DNA from: Porticoccaceae bacterium
GTDB lineage: Bacteria; Pseudomonadota; Gammaproteobacteria; Pseudomonadales; Porticoccaceae
Direction of reading: 5' to 3'
DNA: 18,700 bases
Assembly (NCBI GenBank): GCA_019090225.1
Contig: JAHRWI010000096.1
Span: forward strand, 1 to 18,700
How positions within the stretch are numbered: position 1 is the first letter of the stretch; each line of letters begins with the position of its first letter. This document shows positions 15,461 through 18,700 of this stretch, in pieces. Under the pieces are notes generated by a model. It was not told the origin of the DNA, ran no database searches, and saw nothing but the letters and a program-made list of their open reading frames with translations. Both the position numbers and the translations under genes were made by a program.

Positions 15461-16615
15461 CTAGAGTGCGAATAATTTCCGGGCATTATCACCGAGCACT
15501 GCGCGCTGCAGGTGTTCCGGCAAATGACTGACATTACCTTTTACCTGACTGGCCGCGTCGATGTGAGAATCGATATGAGGAAAATCGGAACCCCAGAGAA
15601 TACGATCCTCACCGACCAGCTCCAAAGCCGCGCCGATAGTACGCTCCTCTGGTTCGGCGACAAACCACAGGTTGCGACGGAAATAATCGCTGGGTTTATC
15701 TAAGTTCAGCTTTAAATCAAACCCGGAGAAGTGCTGATATTTCTCATCAAGGCGATCCATTGCATAAGGTGCCCAACCGCAACCGGCTTCAATCGCGACG
15801 ACTTTCAGTTTAGGGAATTTATCAAACAGACCGTCCATGACCATGGCCATGCAGGCGGGCATCACCTGAGACGGAGCGCCCAGGGCAAAACTAAAAGTGC
15901 GGTTGGCTGGCGTTTCATACCAGTCGCCGACAAAACCGGTAACAAAACGCCGCGAGCGCACAATCACATGCATCAGTAGCGGAACGCCAGCCTCTTCGAT
16001 ACGGGCCCAAAGAGGGTCAAAATAATCGCTGGTAAAGGCATGGCCATCAACCCGCTCCGGCGGTAGAAAAACGCCTTTAAAGCCTTGCTTGAGACGGACA
16101 TCCAGCTCTTTGACCGCTTCGTCAATGTCATGAAAATTAAGATTGGCAGCGACCACCAGGCGATTCCTGTCGGCAGCCTGAAAATCGTAAAGCCAGTTGT
16201 TGTAGGCACGACAGTAAGCATTGGCCAGGTTGTTGTCGTCTGAATCCCACAGAATACCGATAGTTGGCAACACCAGGCCCGCACTCAAACCCCAGTCATC
16301 AAATTGCACGAGGCGTTCCGCGCCATCCATGCTACCGGAAGGCGCACCATCCAGATAAGTCAGGCCCGAATAGGGATTAAATGCCTCGGTCCGATCGATG
16401 TTGACCCCACCCAAAGCCGCCGTGCAGTTGGGTAGTATGACCTGATTATCGGCAAAGAGTTGTTCGACACCCTTGTCATTAACCCTGAATTTTATAGCGC
16501 GATCTTTGAATTCATTTTCGAGGTAGTTTTCCCACATATCTCTCGGCTCGAGGATATGCGCATCTGCATCAAAGGTGAACATGTCACTTGCGGGGTCAGT
16601 TACGGGCTGGTTCAT
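15461..16615 (-). CDS. Amidohydrolase-2 family metal-dependent hydrolase/decarboxylase
   Basis: A 384-residue TIM-barrel amidohydrolase of the amidohydrolase-2 (ACMSD-like) group, whose members hydrolyse C-C or C-N bonds or decarboxylate ring-derived acids. The metal motif DADAH (16-20) sits in FDADAHILEPRDMWENY. A later histidine lies in LLMHVIVRSRR, an acidic segment in AIEAGCGWAPYAMDRLDE, and the last metal ligand in LWGSDFPHIDS. All expected landmarks are present, so it should be active. GAGGA lies about 7 nt before ATG 16615. Such genes recur in terpenoid and steroid-like catabolic clusters, often as several copies; here a second family member begins beyond the right edge. The substrate is unknown. 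Confidence 0.88.
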   Translation of the reverse strand: MNQPVTDPASDMFTFDADAHILEPRDMWENYLENEFKDRAIKFRVNDKGVEQLFADNQVILPNCTAALGGVNIDRTEAFNPYSGLTYLDGAPSGSMDGAERLVQFDDWGLSAGLVLPTIGILWDSDDNNLANAYCRAYNNWLYDFQAADRNRLVVAANLNFHDIDEAVKELDVRLKQGFKGVFLPPERVDGHAFTSDYFDPLWARIEEAGVPLLMHVIVRSRRFVTGFVGDWYETPANRTFSFALGAPSQVMPACMAMVMDGLFDKFPKLKVVAIEAGCGWAPYAMDRLDEKYQHFSGFDLKLNLDKPSDYFRRNLWFVAEPEERTIGAALELVGEDRILWGSDFPHIDSHIDAASQVKGNVSHLPEHLQRAVLGDNARKLFAL

Positions 16616-16628
16616 TACGCGTCCTCTC

Positions 16629-16657
16629 GTTTAATCAGGCAGAAAGTTTAATCAGGC
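16629..16657. repeat. Two 12-bp direct repeats just upstream of the amidohydrolase-2 gene
   Basis: GTTTAATCAGGC occurs at 16629-16640 and 16646-16657, a 17-bp period. Both lie within 45 nt of the start codon at 16615, so they are in the leader or overlap the promoter. They may be a protein-binding pair or a simple slippage duplication. Confidence 0.6.
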
Positions 16658-16731
16658 GGACAAAAATAACCCGCAGCGCTATCAACGTTACGGGCTCTAG
16701 TCTACTACTCCAAGATTTTTACTGGTCCAAA

Positions 16732-18426
16732 TTATGCGGCCGCACCATTCCTGAGCAGTTTGCCGGGCAAGGTATCGGTCGTAGGATTAAATTGATCGAC
16801 GTTATTTTCCCGTAACACCTGACCATTAACGACCACCGCTTCAATGCCCTGAGCCTGAGAAATCAGGCGATCAGCACCAGCGGGGAAATCATAAACCCGC
16901 TCAAGCTCGCCGGCTCCCACGGTATCGGCATCAAACACCACCACATCGGCGGCCAGGCCTTCTTTGAGACGGCCTCGATCAGTGATATTGCATACATCAG
17001 CAGCACGAGACGTGAGTAGATAGACCGCATACTCCAAATCCAGCGAACCTCGTTCGCGCACCCAGTGGCCCAACATGTAAGTCGAGAAGCAGGCATCACA
17101 GAGCTGGCTGGCGTGGGCGCCGCCATCGGAGAGACCGACGACAACATTCGGATCTTTAAGCAGGACTTCCACTTCGTCTTCGTCATGATTGGCGATGGGC
17201 AGACGGATACGCATCTCAAGGTTGTTCTCCAGAGATAGATCAAGCACCGCATCAATCGGATCCTGACCACGCTCTTTGGCAACCTCAAACAACAGCCGCT
17301 CGTTTAATGAAGGGTCCGAAGGACAATCCGAGATAACTGTTTTAGGCCAGCCCCCCAAGCCCAGGGCGGTGCCTTTTGCCACGGCCTGCTTGAATTGGTC
17401 GCGGAAGTCTTCAGTCTGATAAATCGCTTTTTTACCTTCAATATCTGCAGCGGAAACCGGCTTGAACACCGGCATGCTTTCAAAAATAAAGGGCGCTTTG
17501 AAGTTCATTTCAAAGTTCAAGGCCCGCGGGCTAACCTGCGGGAAGACTTTGGCGCCATCGGCCACCATGTCCGCAGATTTTTTCAATTGCTCGCGGTGAT
17601 CACCGCCACCGAGTGAGATACCCTGCAGGAGAGCTGTCCAGGTCACATTGCAATCGGCCACTTTTGACATTTCGGCAAACTGATCATGGAGTACGTCACC
17701 GCCAAGGGTGGACTGAATGATGCCGGTTTTCTCTTCACCGATAACTTTAGCGATTTCCAGAATTTCACTTTTGTATACTGCCAAACGACTGGGCACGGGT
17801 TTGCCGCCCGCACCGATATGCGTAGGCGCTTTCGATGATGCAAAACCCATTGCGCCTGCGCGCAGACCTTCGCGAACAAGTTCACGCATTTGTACGACTT
17901 CGTCCGGGGTCGCTTCGCGCTCGGTTGAATCTTCGCCCATCACATAGAGTCGTATTGGCGTATGCCCCATTAACACGCCGACATTAATACCCATGCCGCC
18001 GGATTCAATGGCATCCATATATTCCGGAAAGGATTCAAAAGGCCAGTCCTCGCCCAATCCGGCATGCAGGGCAGATGCATCCATGCCTTCTACGTTTTCA
18101 AGGGTTCTGATAATGGTATCGCGATCCGTTGGCCGCACCGGCGCCACACCAAAACCACAATTACCCAACAGCACCGTCGTCACCCCATGCCAGGGAGAGA
18201 TGGTCATCATTTTGTCCCAGATAATCTGGGCATCGTAGTGGGTGTGTCAATCGACGAAACCAGGGCAAACGAATTTACCCGTGGCATCAATAACTCTGTC
18301 AGCATCACCTGACACCTCACCGAGGGCAACAATTTTGCCATCTTTAATTCCAACGTCACCCTTGTAACGCGGTGTCTTGTCGCCATCGAGAATAGTGCCA
18401 CCGGTGATTTTTATATCGTAATTCAT
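16732..18426 (-). pseudogene. D-aminoacylase-like amidohydrolase (amidohydrolase 3) with in-frame TGA
   Basis: A full-length amidohydrolase-3 / N-acyl-D-amino-acid deacylase-like gene of 564 codon positions, interrupted only by TGA at codon 60 (18249-18247). Before it, ITGGTILDGD and KFVCPGFVD are the normal N-terminal strands. Directly after it, in the same frame, comes HTHYDAQIIWD with the HxH metal motif. Cys90 in GNCGFGVAP and Asp434 in GLSDGGAH are further family residues, and the C-terminal GRLKEGLAADVVVFD is intact. The ATG at 18426 is set by GGGAG 7 nt upstream; TTG 18471 is in frame but unlikely. Restart at ATG 18210 would lose the HxH motif. The histidine ligands usual in D-aminoacylases (SHxK-type) read QSTLGG and WTALLQG here. 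Nonsense mutation, sequencing error or recoding are all open. Confidence 0.82.
18216..18230 (-). other. Perfect hairpin 16 nt downstream of the in-frame TGA
   Basis: CCCAGATTATCTGGG forms a 6-bp stem with a 3-nt loop inside the coding sequence. The position resembles that of a bacterial SECIS, but the UUA loop lacks the G expected near the start of the loop. The codons (QIIW) are plausible family residues, so the symmetry may be coincidence. Confidence 0.3.
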
Positions 18427-18433
18427 AGCGAAA

Positions 18434-18438
18434 CTCCC
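18434..18438 (-). promoter_or_regulatory. Ribosome-binding site setting the start of the D-aminoacylase-like gene
   Basis: GGGAG on the minus strand, 7 nt ahead of ATG 18426. It excludes the in-frame TTG at 18471, which would place the site inside the gene. Confidence 0.6.
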
Positions 18439-18473
18439 GTACCTTGTTGCTATACAACCAAAAACTACCAAGT

Positions 18474-18507
18474 AAAAAAAACCCCGACATTCACAATGTC
18501 GGGGTTT
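18474..18507 (-). terminator. Rho-independent terminator after the right-edge amidohydrolase
   Basis: A perfect 13-bp stem (AAACCCCGACATT with its complement) has a 3-nt loop and is followed on the minus strand by a run of eight T in total. It starts 4 nt after the stop codon at 18512, so the next gene needs its own promoter in the short gap of about 47 nt or depends on read-through. Confidence 0.92.
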
Positions 18508-18511
18508 AATG

Positions 18512-18700
18512 TTATGCCGGAATCTTATCTATCGGCAGGTTATAACATTCAATAATATTTTCCCTCATTATCCAGCGCTGCTCCTCAGAAGAGAGGCAAG
18601 ATGCATGCTCCTCGAGCATTTTCTGTGACCAGGGCCAGGTCGCGTCGCTATGCGGGAAGTCGTTAGCCCAGACCAGACGTTTTGGATTCATCAGGTGAGC
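18512..18700 (-). CDS. Amidohydrolase-2 family protein, C-terminal part only
   Basis: The last 62 codons of a gene that starts beyond the right edge, ending at TAA 18512. RLVWANDFPHSDATWP is the final metal-binding segment of amidohydrolase-2 proteins (compare LWGSDFPHIDS in the gene at 15461-16615). It is followed by the usual C-terminal helices and RENIIECYNLP, the typical ending in which the enzyme places an Asn/Tyr-containing tail. The missing part should hold the DxDxH motif. It is probably a paralogue of the amidohydrolase-2 gene in this window, in the same strand-wise block but closed off by its own terminator. Confidence 0.82.
   Translation of the reverse strand, partial: AHLMNPKRLVWANDFPHSDATWPWSQKMLEEHASCLSSEEQRWIMRENIIECYNLPIDKIPA

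Noticed and set aside
18216..18249. Firm call of selenoprotein at the in-frame TGA
   Set aside because: The hairpin loop lacks the required G, the position is not a conserved Cys, and a single-base Gly-to-stop change explains it more simply. It is kept as a question only.

Overview
The window looks like a chromosomal segment of a marine-type gammaproteobacterium of moderate GC content. This is inferred from the protein families and from ordinary bacterial signals; no rRNA, tRNA or phylogenetic marker is present. TGA is used as a normal stop by several genes here, so the standard bacterial code applies. No CRISPR array, insertion sequence, integrase, tRNA or rRNA was seen.

Layout. Positions 1-1108 (minus) hold most of a Baeyer-Villiger-type flavin monooxygenase that runs off the left edge, with a good sigma70-like promoter and a nearby inverted repeat. 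Next come a PhoH-family ATPase (1380-2192, minus) and a 14-helix drug-efflux-type MFS transporter (2554-4092, minus). Two plus-strand genes follow: a short-chain dehydrogenase (4414-5175) closed by a strong terminator, and a Kef/CPA2-type cation/proton antiporter split by a one-base frameshift (5497-6749). From 6788 to the right edge everything is on the minus strand and forms a catabolic block. In transcription order (right to left) it contains: the C-terminus of an amidohydrolase with a textbook terminator; a D-aminoacylase-like amidohydrolase broken by one in-frame TGA; an amidohydrolase-2 protein; an HsaA-like flavin monooxygenase; a SAM-dependent methyltransferase with a terminator-like hairpin behind it; an MFS carrier; three tandem paralogous HSD10-like dehydrogenases; a luciferase-like flavin oxidoreductase; and a second HsaA-like monooxygenase.

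How the genes may work together (inference). The mix of two group D flavin hydroxylases, a luciferase-like oxidoreductase, a Baeyer-Villiger enzyme, four dehydrogenases, three amidohydrolases, a methyltransferase and two transporters is what one expects for stepwise oxidation and ring opening of a hydrophobic cyclic compound such as a steroid, terpenoid or aromatic. The substrate cannot be read from the sequence. No thiolase, CoA ligase, flavin reductase or local regulator lies within the window, so the pathway must extend beyond it.

The most notable points are the in-frame TGA directly before the HxH metal motif with a perfect hairpin 16 nt downstream, the homopolymer frameshift in the antiporter, the triplicated dehydrogenases with a shared leader 12-mer, and several operator-like palindromes.
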